DNA of 64,000 nt from Actinomycetota bacterium (GCA_021325455.1 JAJPHD010000026.1:62001-126000); one strand, 5' to 3'. Shown: positions 42,067 through 51,226, counted from the first letter of the stretch. Made by a program: numbers and translations. Notes: a model not told the origin generated them from the sequence alone.

Positions 42067-43782
42067 CTAGCCGCCAGCCGCCGGGCCGCCCGCTCCACCC
42101 CCGGGTGGGCCGCCGTCCCCGGACCCGCCTCCCGGGCCGCCGTCGGCACCGCCGTTCCGGGGCCGCCGGGAGCGCAGCCCGCCAAGGCCCCCGTTGCCCC
42201 CGGGACGAAGCAGGTCCCGAAGAGAGGGCCGGGGTGCGGGCTGGCGGGGGGCCTGCAGCACCCCGGACTCGGAGAGGGCCGGGGACCCGTCCCCGCCCAC
42301 CCTGATCACCTGGCGGCCCACCCCCCGGGAGAGGTCGGCCCTCGGAACCGGCATCGGCTCCAGCTCTATGTGCTCGTCCCCCGGACGCGGGTCGGACTCC
42401 CGCAGGACGTACCCGCCGCTGGCGCTGCGCATGATAATGCTGGCCCGGGGACGGCGGCCCGCCACCGGGATGCGCTGCGCCTCCTTGCACAGCCACCAGG
42501 CCAGGTAACCGGTGGCGATGGGTGCGAACACCAGGATCATGCGCAGCGACCACAGGACGGCGTTGAGCGAGACCGAGAAGAAGTTGGCCAGCAGGTCGGT
42601 GGCGCTGCCCAGCAGCAGGACCGCATAGAAGGTGAACACGGCCACCCCTATGGCGGTGCGGACCGGCCGGTCCCGTGGCCGCTCCAGGAGATGATGGCTG
42701 CGGAGGTTGTCCTTGGTGAACTTGGCCTCCAGCCACGGCCAGGCCATGAGGAAGGGCACCGTGATGCCGGGGAGGAAGATGGCGGGGAAGAACAGGTTGG
42801 GGATCATGTGGCCCTGCATGTTCACTTCCCACGAGGGCATGAGCCGCAAGGCGCCGTCGAGCCAACCCATGTACCAGTCGGGCTGCACCAGGTAGGGGAC
42901 CTTGTAGGGGATGTAGGGCCCGTAGAGCCAGATGGGGTTGATCTGGGCCAGCCCGCCCAGGGCGGCTATCACCCCCCACACCATCAGCTGGAGGCCCACG
43001 CTCTTGAAGGCGAAGATGGGCCAGACCGGCGAGCCCACGACGTTGCGCTCGGTGGCCCCCTTCCCTGGCCACTGGGTGTGCTTCTGGTGCCAGATGAGGG
43101 CCAGGTGGGCCCCCAGGAGGCCGGCGATGACGCCGGGCAGGAGGAGGATGTGGACCACGTAGAGCCGCCCGTCCCAGACCGTGCCCGGGTAGTTGCCCCC
43201 GAAGATGAAGAAGGCGAGGTAGGAGCCGACGACCGGGATGGCCTCGATGACCGAGAACATGATCCGCACCCCGGTGCCCGAGATGAGGTCGTCAGGGAGC
43301 GAGTAGCCGATGTACCCGTTGATGAGAGACGTGAAGAGGAGCAGCACCCCGATGACCCAGTTGATCTCCCGGGGCCGGCGGAAGGCGCCGGTGAAGAAGA
43401 TGCGGGCCATGTGCACGACGATGGCGGCAATGAAGATGTCCGCCGCCCAGTGGTGCATCTGGCGGATGACGAGGGCCGCCCGCACGTAGAGGCTCATGTT
43501 GACCGTCGAGGCGTAGGCGTCGGTCACGACCTGGCCGTCGAGCGGCTTGTAGGGCCCGTTGTAGATGTGGGTGCTGAGGGAGGGGTTGAAGTAGAAGGTC
43601 AGGTAGATCCCGGTCAGGATCAGGATGATGAAGGAGTAGAGGGCGACCTCCCCCATCATGAAGGTCCAGTGGTCGGGGAAGATCTTGTTGAGCGCCTTGG
43701 ACACCCAGTGGGCGGCGCCCAGGCGGTCGTCCCCCCAGCGGGCCAGGCGCCCGCCCTGCTGGAGCATCTGCTCGGGCATCAT
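42067..43782 (-). CDS. qcrB: Menaquinol-cytochrome c reductase cytochrome b subunit
   Basis: 571 residues. The two b-heme ligand helices are clear (RQMHHWAADIFIAAIVVHMARIFF; VVHILLLPGVIAGLLGAHLALIWHQKH), with GFSLPDDLI-type text as GYSLPDDLISGTG at the quinol site. Eight or so helices end near residue 435. It then carries an about 130-residue Pro/Gly/Arg-rich tail ending in glycine-rich repeats, longer than I expect for QcrB and probably cytoplasmic and disordered. The ATG overlaps the qcrA stop. Confidence 0.95.
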   Translation of the reverse strand: MMPEQMLQQGGRLARWGDDRLGAAHWVSKALNKIFPDHWTFMMGEVALYSFIILILTGIYLTFYFNPSLSTHIYNGPYKPLDGQVVTDAYASTVNMSLYVRAALVIRQMHHWAADIFIAAIVVHMARIFFTGAFRRPREINWVIGVLLLFTSLINGYIGYSLPDDLISGTGVRIMFSVIEAIPVVGSYLAFFIFGGNYPGTVWDGRLYVVHILLLPGVIAGLLGAHLALIWHQKHTQWPGKGATERNVVGSPVWPIFAFKSVGLQLMVWGVIAALGGLAQINPIWLYGPYIPYKVPYLVQPDWYMGWLDGALRLMPSWEVNMQGHMIPNLFFPAIFLPGITVPFLMAWPWLEAKFTKDNLRSHHLLERPRDRPVRTAIGVAVFTFYAVLLLGSATDLLANFFSVSLNAVLWSLRMILVFAPIATGYLAWWLCKEAQRIPVAGRRPRASIIMRSASGGYVLRESDPRPGDEHIELEPMPVPRADLSRGVGRQVIRVGGDGSPALSESGVLQAPRQPAPRPSLRDLLRPGGNGGLGGLRSRRPRNGGADGGPGGGSGDGGPPGGGAGGPAAGG

Positions 43783-44762
43783 GACCGGTAACCACCCTTG
43801 GGGTAGGCGCCCCTCTCCCAGAAGCCGGGGCCGATGGGCTCCAGGAAGCCGTGCTGGGAGCGCAGGTTGCCCTTGCTGTCGACCATGAGAGCCAGTTGCG
43901 GGAGCGGCCTCGGTGCCGGGCCGAAGATCGGGAAGGCCCCGATCAGGATGTCGAAGAGGGACTGGTGGCAGGGGCAGAGCAGCTGCTGGGTCTGCGCTTC
44001 ATACAGGGAGACCGGGCAGCCGGCATGAGTGCAGACCTTGGAGAAGGCGAAGTAGCCGTCGGGGGTCCAGCTGGCCGGGCCCTGCCTGGTGGGCAGGGGC
44101 TCGGCAGCCACGTGGATGAGGATCACCTGGTCTATGGCCTGAGCGTTGGGATCGGTCTCGAACCCCGCCGGGAACACCGTCATGTAGGAGCCCACGTCCA
44201 TGTCGGCCACGTTCACCGGGCTCCCGTCCTCTCTCACCACCAGGGTCCCCTTGCCCCAGTTGGTCTTGAACAGGGTCAGCTTGGGCTGGGGGCCGAGGGA
44301 CCGGAGGGGGAAGATCAAGACGGCGCTGAAGGCGGCCCCGGCCATGCCGAGGAGGCCCAGGAGGAAGGGTCGGCGGCCCACGATGACCGCCCCCCGCCCG
44401 AAGGAGCCGATGAAGCTGCGCCGGTCCTCGGGGTTGCTCTCCAGGTCCTCCCGCCCTTCGTACTCCCGGTCCTCGACGAAGGGCCCCCTCGGCATCAGGT
44501 ACTTGCCCCACGAGATCATCCCCGCCCCCAGGCAGGCCAGGGCGAAGCCCAGGAAGCCGCCCTCCAGCTGGGGCTGGCCCCCCACCGAGTACGTGGTGGC
44601 GAGGGCCACGGTGGAAAGGAAGCTCAGGGAGAACAGGACCCCTACCAGCACCTCGGCCTGCCAGGGGTGGCGTACGCCCGGCAGCAGGCGGGGGTCGTCC
44701 TCCGGGAAGGGGGGGAGGTCGGGCTCCTGGGCCTGGACCGGGTGGCGGGTGTGCTCGCTCAT
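43779..44762 (-). CDS. qcrA: Menaquinol-cytochrome c reductase Rieske iron-sulfur subunit
   Basis: 327 residues in the long actinobacterial form: three N-terminal membrane helices (VLVGVLFSLSFLSTVALATTY, GFLGFALACLGAGMISWG, FLLGLLGMAGAAFSAVLIFPL) and a periplasm-side Rieske domain. The 2Fe-2S ligands are CTHAGC and CPCHQS near the C terminus. It moves electrons from menaquinol to the diheme cytochrome QcrC. ATG start, 16 nt after qcrC. Confidence 0.95.
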   Translation of the reverse strand: MSEHTRHPVQAQEPDLPPFPEDDPRLLPGVRHPWQAEVLVGVLFSLSFLSTVALATTYSVGGQPQLEGGFLGFALACLGAGMISWGKYLMPRGPFVEDREYEGREDLESNPEDRRSFIGSFGRGAVIVGRRPFLLGLLGMAGAAFSAVLIFPLRSLGPQPKLTLFKTNWGKGTLVVREDGSPVNVADMDVGSYMTVFPAGFETDPNAQAIDQVILIHVAAEPLPTRQGPASWTPDGYFAFSKVCTHAGCPVSLYEAQTQQLLCPCHQSLFDILIGAFPIFGPAPRPLPQLALMVDSKGNLRSQHGFLEPIGPGFWERGAYPKGGYRS

Positions 44763-44778
44763 CTTCCCGTCTCCGCCG

Positions 44779-45777
44779 TCATGCCTTGGCCCTGTCGCCG
44801 ATCCACCAGAGGAGGCCCAGCATGGCCCCCAGCCCGCCGAATATGGCCACGAAGCCCTCGGTGATGGGCCCGACGTGGGCTAGCCCGTCCCCTCCCTTGT
44901 CGTAGGGGTGCTGGATGCCTCCCTTGGTCACGTAGTAGGCGATGTCGGTGGCCTGCTCCTGGTCGAGCTGGAGGGGGCTGAACCGGGGCATGTTCCCGGG
45001 GCCGGTCCTCATGGCCTCCAGCACCTCCCGGGGCGTCACCGGCCCCTGGCCCCCGTCGGACTTGAGCAGGCCCGTCGGCCCCCCGTAGAGGGAGGGGGCG
45101 TAGAGGCCGTTGGAAAGGGCGTCCCCCACCCCCGTGACGGCGTGGCAGCCAGCGCAGTTGGTGACGAAGAGGGAGAAGCCGGCCCCCATGTTGGCGTTCT
45201 TGAAGTCCACGTTGGGGATCCCGGGGCCCCCGGGGCTCAGGGAGGTGACGTACTTCACGATGTCGCGGATCTGGGTGCGGTCGAAGCGAGGCTGCTTGAT
45301 CACGGCCTGGGCGGTGGGGAAGGCGAGGGGCATCCGCCCCGTGGACAGCCAGAAGTCGACGGTGGCGGCACCGACGCCCTGCAGGTTGGGGGCCCGGGCC
45401 GAGCCCTCGGCGTCCACCCCGTGGCAGGAGGCGCAGTTCTCCTGGAAGAGCAGGCGGCCCTTGCCGAGGTTGGCCGTGGCCAGGGAGACCGTGGTGGGCG
45501 GGGAGACACCGGTGGTGGTGGTGACGGCGGGCTCGATCTGGGTTGGCGTGGGTGAGGGGAGAGTGGTGGGCTCCCCCTTGTAGAGGGTGGTGGGGGGAGC
45601 CGGCACGGTGACCTGCGAGGTGGTGGTGGCGCCCTTGGCGGACGCCGCCTTCGCGGAGGCGGGGCGCGCCGCGTAGCGCACCTGGGCCCGGGCGGGCGCC
45701 GAGGCGAAGAAGGACACGCCCACGGCGGCCACGAAGGCCACGAGGAGGATGGGAAGGGCGAGCAGGCGGCTACGCAC
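44779..45777 (-). CDS. qcrC: Diheme cytochrome c subunit of the bc complex
   Basis: 332 residues. Signal/anchor region LLALPILLVAFVAAVGVSFFASAPARA, a long Pro/Thr-rich linker (TTTSQVTVPAPPTTLYKGEPTTLPSP), then two cytochrome c domains with heme sites CASCH and CAGCH, and a C-terminal membrane anchor (EGFVAIFGGLGAMLGLLWWIG). This diheme QcrC is the actinobacterial substitute for soluble cytochrome c and wires bc to aa3 in a supercomplex. The GTG at 45777 has GAGGA upstream. The longer upstream frame overlaps ctaE and is a shadow. Confidence 0.94.
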   Translation of the reverse strand: MRSRLLALPILLVAFVAAVGVSFFASAPARAQVRYAARPASAKAASAKGATTTSQVTVPAPPTTLYKGEPTTLPSPTPTQIEPAVTTTTGVSPPTTVSLATANLGKGRLLFQENCASCHGVDAEGSARAPNLQGVGAATVDFWLSTGRMPLAFPTAQAVIKQPRFDRTQIRDIVKYVTSLSPGGPGIPNVDFKNANMGAGFSLFVTNCAGCHAVTGVGDALSNGLYAPSLYGGPTGLLKSDGGQGPVTPREVLEAMRTGPGNMPRFSPLQLDQEQATDIAYYVTKGGIQHPYDKGGDGLAHVGPITEGFVAIFGGLGAMLGLLWWIGDRAKA

Positions 45778-45785
45778 GGGGGTCC

Positions 45786-46376
45786 TCAGTGCACCAGGAA
45801 GATCGTGCTGTACAGACCGATCCAGACCACGTCGACGAAGTGCCAGTAGTACGAGACGGCCTGGAAGACCTGGCGCTCCCCTGGGTCCCCGGGCTGGCCG
45901 ACCATCCGGCCCATCAGCCCGATCATCGCCACCAGGCCCAGGATCACGTGCAGGCCGTGGATGCCCGTCATGACGAAGAAGAGGGAGGCAAAGGCGTCGG
46001 TGGAGGCCGAGTACGGGACTATCAGCCAGTCCGCCGCCTGGCCCAGCACGAAGGCCCCGCCCAGCAGGAAGCTGAGGACCACCCACCAGCGGGCGGCGGT
46101 CCGCCGGCCGTGCTCCTCGTTCCACACCCCCGCCTGCATGGTGAAGCTGGAGAGCACGAGGATGAAGGTGAAGATGGCTTCCTCGATGGTGTCGGTGTGG
46201 TCCCCGGGCGGGGGCCAGGTCACCGCGTGGGCCCGGATCGTGTAGTAGGCGGCGAACAGGCCGCTGAAGAACATGAGCTCCGAGCCGAGCCAGATCATCA
46301 CGCCAACGCTCAGCAGGTTGGGGCGCTGGGGCCGGGCCGGTTCGACCCCCTGCTGGACGGCGATCGCCTGGGTCAT
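45786..46376 (-). CDS. ctaE: Cytochrome c oxidase subunit III
   Basis: 196 residues, five helices: VGVMIWLGSELMFFSGLFAAYYTIR, AIFTFILVLSSFTMQAGVW, WWVVLSFLLGGAFVLGQAADWL, FFVMTGIHGLHVILGLVAMIGL, YYWHFVDVVWIGLYSTIFLV. The E and H residues of the heme-copper subunit III core (SELMFFSG, GxHGxH, WHFVD) are present. First gene of the apparent ctaE-qcrCAB-mnh unit, with only 8 nt between it and qcrC. Confidence 0.95.
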   Translation of the reverse strand: MTQAIAVQQGVEPARPQRPNLLSVGVMIWLGSELMFFSGLFAAYYTIRAHAVTWPPPGDHTDTIEEAIFTFILVLSSFTMQAGVWNEEHGRRTAARWWVVLSFLLGGAFVLGQAADWLIVPYSASTDAFASLFFVMTGIHGLHVILGLVAMIGLMGRMVGQPGDPGERQVFQAVSYYWHFVDVVWIGLYSTIFLVH

Positions 46377-46385
46377 CGGGGACAG

Positions 46386-46391
46386 TTTCTA
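46386..46391 (-). promoter_or_regulatory. Putative -10 box (TAGAAA) upstream of ctaE
   Basis: Minus-strand TAGAAA lies 9 nt before the ctaE ATG, with GTGAAC about 18 nt further upstream as a possible -35. It would start the ctaE-qcrCAB-mnh transcript in the 81-base gap after pdxH. Confidence 0.35.
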
Positions 46392-46425
46392 GTCGAGAGT
46401 CCCACCGGCGTTCACATCGGCGGGA

Positions 46426-46441
46426 GCGCCGTTCCCGGCGC
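46426..46441 (-). terminator. Hairpin after pdxH
   Basis: GCGCC-GGGAAC-GGCGC on the minus strand forms a 5-bp GC stem 17 nt after the pdxH stop. There is no T-tract. It would separate the helD-pdxH transcript from ctaE. Confidence 0.35.
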
Positions 46442-46457
46442 CGCCCTCCTCGGGCGC

Positions 46458-47078
46458 CTAAGGCGCCAGACGCTCCAGCCGCCAGGTGGCCCCCTGCCTG
46501 GTCCAGCGCAGGCGGTCGTGCAGGCGGTTGGGGCGGCCCTGCCAGCACTCGACCACCTCGGCCTCCAGGCGGTAGCCGCCCCACCAGGGAGGCAGCGGCA
46601 CCTCCTCCCCGGTGAAGCGCTGCTCCATCTCGGCGAACCTGTCCTCCAGGGCGCCCCTGGACGCCACCACCTGGCTCTGGTGGGACGCCCAGGCAGCCAG
46701 CTGGCTCCCCCGCGGCCTGGTGGCGAAATAGGCCGCCGAGTCCTGCTCCGAGAGCCTCTCGACCCCCCCGGTGACCCGGACCTGGCGCTGCAGCTGCTGC
46801 CAGTGCAGGATGGCCGCCGCCCTGGGGTTGGCAGCCAGCTCCCGGCCCTTGGCGCTGTCACGGTTCGTGTAGAAGACCAGCCCCCTTTGGTCCACCCCCT
46901 TCACCAGCACCATGCGGGCCGAGGGCCGGCCGTCGGGGGTGGCGGTAGCAAGGGCCATGGCGTCGGGCTGGAGCACCCCCGCCGCCACGGCGTCAGCCAG
47001 CCAGCGCCGCACCTGGTCCAGGGGATCACCGGCCACTGCTGCCTCGTCCAGGACCCGGCCGCCCTCGGTCCCGCCCAC
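46458..47078 (-). CDS. pdxH: Pyridoxamine/pyridoxine 5'-phosphate oxidase
   Basis: 206 residues of the FMN split-barrel PNPOx family: MALATATPDGRPSARMVLVKGVDQRGLVFYTNRDSAKGRELAANPRAAAILHWQQLQRQVRVTG contains the FMN contacts RMVLVK and YTN. SQLAAWASHQSQVV and the C-terminal dimerisation text NRLHDRLRWTRQ complete the family pattern. It makes pyridoxal phosphate. I chose the GTG at 47078, just after the helicase stop; the open frame extends 14 codons further into that gene. Confidence 0.9.
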   Translation of the reverse strand: MGGTEGGRVLDEAAVAGDPLDQVRRWLADAVAAGVLQPDAMALATATPDGRPSARMVLVKGVDQRGLVFYTNRDSAKGRELAANPRAAAILHWQQLQRQVRVTGGVERLSEQDSAAYFATRPRGSQLAAWASHQSQVVASRGALEDRFAEMEQRFTGEEVPLPPWWGGYRLEAEVVECWQGRPNRLHDRLRWTRQGATWRLERLAP

Positions 47079-47079
47079 T

Positions 47080-49185
47080 TCAGGCCGCCTCGGCAAGGGG
47101 CAGGGGCAGGGGGCGGGCATGGACCACCGTGAGCCGGCGGGTAGGCCGGGTGAGGGCCACGTAGAGAGAGCGCAGGCTGCCTGCCTCCTCCACGATCTGG
47201 GCGGGCTCGACGACGATGACGGCGTCGAACTCCAGCCCCTTCACGGACTCCACGGAGAGGACCGTCACCGGCGCCTCCAGGCTCTCGGCCCCCAACCGCG
47301 AAGGCAGGCCCCCCTCCAGCGCCTCCCGCAGCTCGCCCACCCTCGACCGGCTGCCCACCACCGCCAGCGTGCCGGGTCGGACCGCCTCGAGCTCCTGGCG
47401 GGCCCGGGCCGCCACCTCGTCGACCAGCGAGGCGCCTGGGACGGCCACCACCGCCGGCGGGAAGGACGTGGAGCGGACCGACCGGGGCGGGCGGAGGCCC
47501 GGGGCGGCGGCGGCCAGCACCGGGGCGGCCAGCTCCATGACCTCGGCCGGCGTTCGGTAGTTGACGCTGAGCTCGGCACGCCGCACCGGCCGCCCGGGAG
47601 CCAGGACCCGGGTCAGGTCCTCCCAGCGGCGGGCGGCATGAGGCCCGGTGGCCTGGGCCAGGTCCCCCACCACGGTCATGGAGCCCGACAGGGAACGCCG
47701 GGCCAGCATGCGCAGCTGCATGGGAGACAGGTCCTGGGCCTCGTCCACCACGATGTGCCCGTAGCTGCGGGGCCCGGCGTCCCCTGAGCGGCGCCGGGTG
47801 GGCCCCAGGAGGACCTGGGCCTCGTCCAGCAGGGGGATGTCGGCCCGGGTCCAGGGGATGTCGGCCAGCGTGGCGGCCCGAGGACGATGGAGAGCGGCCT
47901 GCTCGGCCGGGTCGAGGATGCCCTGGCCGGCCCGGGCCAGCAAGGGTGGTGCCCCGTACAGGTCGTGCAGCAGCTCCTCGGGGCGCAGCCGCGGCCACAT
48001 ACGGTCCAATGCCTCCACCACCTCCGGCGCCCGGCTCAGCTCGGCGGCCAGCTCCGCCTCCGCACCCCCCTGCCCGGGGACCCCGGCCAGGCGATGGGCC
48101 CGCCCCACCTGGGCCGCCAGCCGGGCCGTGACCTGGGCCGCCACCGCCTGGCGGCGCCCGTTGTGGGTACCGGGGCGGCGCTTGGTGGCGGCCACGATCC
48201 GGCGCAGCTCGTCCCGGCTCAACCTCAGCACCTCGGCCCCCCAGGCCACCACCAGGTCATGGCGGAGGGGGCGCTGGCGGCACCGCACGGCGGCCGCCAC
48301 CACCTGGGCCATCCGCTCCTCGCCCTTCAGGCGGGCGAGGGAGCGGTCCTCTTCGGCCCGGGGTCGGGCGTCGGGGTACAGGGCTTCGACCGTGGTGGAA
48401 GCCACCCCGTTCTCCCCCAGGGAAGGCAGGACCTGCTCGATGTAGCGAAGGTAGAGGGGGTTGGGCCCGACCACCAGCACCCCCTGTTGCTCCAGGGGGA
48501 AGCGGTAGGTGTAGAGCAGGTAGGCAGCACGGTGCAGCGCCACCACGGTCTTGCCCGTGCCTGGTCCCCCCTGCACCACGAGGAGGCCGGGCAAGGGGGC
48601 CCGGATGATCTCGTCCTGCTCCTTCTGGATGGTCGCCACGATGTCCCGCAGGTGTGCTGACCGGGACCGTTCCATGGCTGCCAGCAGGGCCCCGGAGACC
48701 TCGGGCCCTTCCTCCCCATGGGCCCCCTCCGGCAGGCTGAAGACCTCGTCCTCGATCCCCACCAGCTTGCGGCCCTCGCTGGCGAAGTGCCGCCGGCGCC
48801 ACAGCCCCATGGGGTCGCGATAGGTGGCCCGGTAGAAGGGCTCGGCCACCGGGGCCCGCCAGTCCACCACCAAGGGCTCGAGGTCTGGTCCGGACACGGC
48901 CAGGCGGCCGATGTGGTAGCTGGCGCCCCCACCGCCTCCGTCGCCGGGCAGGAGGTCTATGCGGCCGAAGCAGAGAGGCTGGTCCCCGATGTCCAGTTGC
49001 TCCAGGCGGTGGAGGCTGGTGCGCACCAGGACGTCACGCTCCTCCCTGGCCTGGGGGGTCCCTCCCCGGCCCTGGTCGAGGACCGAGACCATGAGCGCAC
49101 GGGCCGCCTGCCGGCTGGCCTCCAACTGCTCGTAGGCCAGGTCGATGTGGGCCTGCTCAGCTTCAAGGTCGGGGTGGTCTACCAC
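47080..49185 (-). CDS. UvrD/HelD-like superfamily 1 helicase (RNA polymerase-associated type)
   Basis: 701 residues. Walker A is VQGGPGTGKTVVALHRAAYLLYTYR near residue 230, DEAQDLSPMQ is Walker B, with the QATG and NYRTPAEVM helicase blocks and a C-terminal SVKGLEFDAVIVVE and LYVALTRPTRRL (motifs V and VI). An N-terminal coiled region (DLEAEQAHIDLAYEQLEASRQAARAL) and insert (YHIGRLAVSGPDLEPLVVDWRAPVAEPFYRATYRDP) are typical of HelD, which removes stalled RNA polymerase and in some actinobacteria (HelR) gives rifamycin tolerance. The GTG at 49185 has GGAGG five bases upstream; the longer frame starts at a TTG with no site. Followed directly by pdxH. Confidence 0.85.
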   Translation of the reverse strand: MVDHPDLEAEQAHIDLAYEQLEASRQAARALMVSVLDQGRGGTPQAREERDVLVRTSLHRLEQLDIGDQPLCFGRIDLLPGDGGGGGASYHIGRLAVSGPDLEPLVVDWRAPVAEPFYRATYRDPMGLWRRRHFASEGRKLVGIEDEVFSLPEGAHGEEGPEVSGALLAAMERSRSAHLRDIVATIQKEQDEIIRAPLPGLLVVQGGPGTGKTVVALHRAAYLLYTYRFPLEQQGVLVVGPNPLYLRYIEQVLPSLGENGVASTTVEALYPDARPRAEEDRSLARLKGEERMAQVVAAAVRCRQRPLRHDLVVAWGAEVLRLSRDELRRIVAATKRRPGTHNGRRQAVAAQVTARLAAQVGRAHRLAGVPGQGGAEAELAAELSRAPEVVEALDRMWPRLRPEELLHDLYGAPPLLARAGQGILDPAEQAALHRPRAATLADIPWTRADIPLLDEAQVLLGPTRRRSGDAGPRSYGHIVVDEAQDLSPMQLRMLARRSLSGSMTVVGDLAQATGPHAARRWEDLTRVLAPGRPVRRAELSVNYRTPAEVMELAAPVLAAAAPGLRPPRSVRSTSFPPAVVAVPGASLVDEVAARARQELEAVRPGTLAVVGSRSRVGELREALEGGLPSRLGAESLEAPVTVLSVESVKGLEFDAVIVVEPAQIVEEAGSLRSLYVALTRPTRRLTVVHARPLPLPLAEAA

Positions 49186-49297
49186 GACGTCCTCCAGTGG
49201 GCCAAGAAGGAGGATCGAGCATAGGGGCCGGGAGGGCGCCTCCGGGCTCGAGGACAAGGGGTGTCAGAACCGCCCCCGGCGGGGAAAATGACGTGCC

Positions 49298-49534
49298 ATG
49301 AAGGGCTGGGTGGTCGTGAGCGTGCCGGCGATAGTGCTGGCTGCCATAGCGACCCTGGTGCTGGCGCTGGCACGGGTGGAGCGCATGATGGACACCATCC
49401 CCAGCCCCCCCAGGGCGCCCGAGGAGGTCGTGCCTGCCCCCAGGGCGCCGGCGCCGGAGGAGGTCGTCCCTGCCCCCGAGCCTGCCCCCACCCCGCCGGC
49501 GGGAGTGCTGGTGGCCCTCGACCTCAACCGCTGA
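49298..49534 (+). CDS. Small single-span membrane protein with Pro-rich repeat tail
   Basis: 78 residues. An N-terminal hydrophobic helix (VVVSVPAIVLAAIATLVLALA) is followed by a tail with two near-repeats PxxAPEEVVPAP, encoded by an imperfect direct repeat of about 35 bp. It could be a real membrane anchor or a spurious frame. Third-position GC is high, as in neighbours, which favours coding, but the reverse strand is also open. There is no strong ribosome site. Its 3' end overlaps the next gene by 11 bases. Confidence 0.4.
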   Translation: MKGWVVVSVPAIVLAAIATLVLALARVERMMDTIPSPPRAPEEVVPAPRAPAPEEVVPAPEPAPTPPAGVLVALDLNR

Positions 49535-51140
49535 CCAGTCTGAAGGCCGCCCGGCGCAGGGGGGCAGCCACCAGCCGGCTGGCTCCCTGGCGGTCGCGCA
49601 GGGCGGCCCGGGCGGCGTTGGCTCCGCAGGCTCCGTGGACCCCGCCTCCGGGGTGGGTCGAGGACGAGGCGAGGTAGAGGCCCTCCACCGGCGTGTCAGG
49701 TCCCGCCAGGCCCGGTCCCGGGCGGAGGACCACCTGCTGGTGGATGGCCGCCGTGCCCCCGTTGATGGCCCCCCCCACCAGGCTGGCGTCGTGGGCCTCC
49801 AGGCCGGCAGGGGTGAGGACGTGGCGGGCCAGCACCCGGGCGCCGAAGCCGGGGGCGAAGCGCTCGACCTGAGCCTCGATGCGGGCTGCCATCAGCTGCG
49901 CCTCTGACTCGTCCCAGGCGCCGGTGATGCCCTCCCCTCCCTCGTCCGCCTTGACCCGCCTCGGGACGTGGCAGTAGGCCCAGACCACCTCCGTGCCGGC
50001 CGGGGACCTCGAGGCGTCGGAGGTCGTCATCTGGCCCAGCACCACGAAGGGCCGGGCAGGCACCCGCCCCATGGCCAGGGCCGACGAGCACTCGGTCATC
50101 TCGTCCAGGCTGGCTGCCAGGTGGACGGTCCCTGCCCTCCCGGTGGCGGCGCTGGCCCACGGGATGCCCCCCTCGACCGCCCAGTCCACCTTGAGGGTGG
50201 CATGGTCCCACTGGAACCGGCGCATGTCGTCCCGGAGCCGGGAAGGGAGGTGCTCCCACCCCACCATCCCGCCGTAGAGGCGGGGGGCTGCCACGTCGGC
50301 CAGCACGGCCCGTGCGGCTGGCACCTCCTCGCCGGCGGCGGTCACTACCCCCCTGGCCCGGCCGCCGCGCACCACCACGGAGCGGACCTCGGTGCCGTAG
50401 CGCACCTGCCCGCGGCGCCGTTCGAGCCGGCGAGCCAGGGCCCAGGCCAGCTGGCCCGCTCCGCCCCTCGGGACCGGGAAGCCGACCTCCTGGGCCAGCA
50501 TGGCCAGCAGCCACCCGTAGGCCGAGCTGCCCGGGGACTCGGGGGCCAGGTCGGTGTGGAGGGCGCAACCGGCGAGCAGCAGCGGGGCAGGACCACCGAA
50601 CTCCTCCTCGGCCAGGCGGCGGACAGGGACCAGGAGGAAACGGGCCATCCGCACCGCCCCCCCCGGGCCCAGCCTCCAGGCCAGGCGGGCCCCGGGCCCC
50701 AGGGGCGGGAAGGGGCCCAGGACGGCACCCAGGAGCTGGCGGCCGGCTTGCTGCCACAGCCCGTAGAGGTTCTTCCAGGCCCGGCCGTCGCCGGGAGCCA
50801 GGGCCTCCAGGCCCTCAGCCGTCTCCTCGACCTCCCTGGCCAGCACGGCTGCCTCCCCGCCCGGGAGGGGGTGGGCCAGCACGGCGGGGGCATGGCACCA
50901 CTCGAGCCCGTGCTCCTCCAGGTCCAGGGCCGCTATGTGGGGGGAGGCCGCCGCCAGGGGGTAGAAGGCGCTGCAGACGTCGGCCACATAGCCTTCCCCC
51001 AGGTAGCCGGCACTGGCCACCGCCCCCCCGGGGTGGTCCTGCTGCTCCAGCACGAGGACCTCCCAGCCGGCGTCGGCCAGCAGGTTGGCGGCAACCAGGC
51101 CGTTGGGCCCGGCCCCGACCACCACGGCATCGGGGGGCAC
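49524..51140 (-). CDS. FAD-dependent oxidoreductase, phytoene-desaturase family
   Basis: 538 residues. The N-terminal dinucleotide fold is [30 protein letters not shown], followed by the GG doublet (HPGGAVAS), and a C-terminal FAD contact block [28 protein letters not shown]. This is the pattern of CrtI-like and related amine-oxidase-fold proteins. No carotenoid genes lie nearby, so the substrate is open. GTG start with no Shine-Dalgarno; a TAGACC hexamer 7 nt upstream may be a weak promoter box. Divergent from hemE. Confidence 0.8.
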   Translation of the reverse strand: MPPDAVVVGAGPNGLVAANLLADAGWEVLVLEQQDHPGGAVASAGYLGEGYVADVCSAFYPLAAASPHIAALDLEEHGLEWCHAPAVLAHPLPGGEAAVLAREVEETAEGLEALAPGDGRAWKNLYGLWQQAGRQLLGAVLGPFPPLGPGARLAWRLGPGGAVRMARFLLVPVRRLAEEEFGGPAPLLLAGCALHTDLAPESPGSSAYGWLLAMLAQEVGFPVPRGGAGQLAWALARRLERRRGQVRYGTEVRSVVVRGGRARGVVTAAGEEVPAARAVLADVAAPRLYGGMVGWEHLPSRLRDDMRRFQWDHATLKVDWAVEGGIPWASAATGRAGTVHLAASLDEMTECSSALAMGRVPARPFVVLGQMTTSDASRSPAGTEVVWAYCHVPRRVKADEGGEGITGAWDESEAQLMAARIEAQVERFAPGFGARVLARHVLTPAGLEAHDASLVGGAINGGTAAIHQQVVLRPGPGLAGPDTPVEGLYLASSSTHPGGGVHGACGANAARAALRDRQGASRLVAAPLRRAAFRLVSG

Positions 51141-51226
51141 CGGAGTGGGTCTAGCCGGAGAGCGCCGGGCGTGCGGCCCGGGCGATGGTGGGCGGCGCCG
51201 TTGGGGGCAAGGAGGGCTGTTTCGCC

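Noticed and set aside
46777-46861. Overlapping minus-strand frames in the pdxH region
   Set aside because: The alternative frame is Arg/Pro-rich and lacks FMN motifs.
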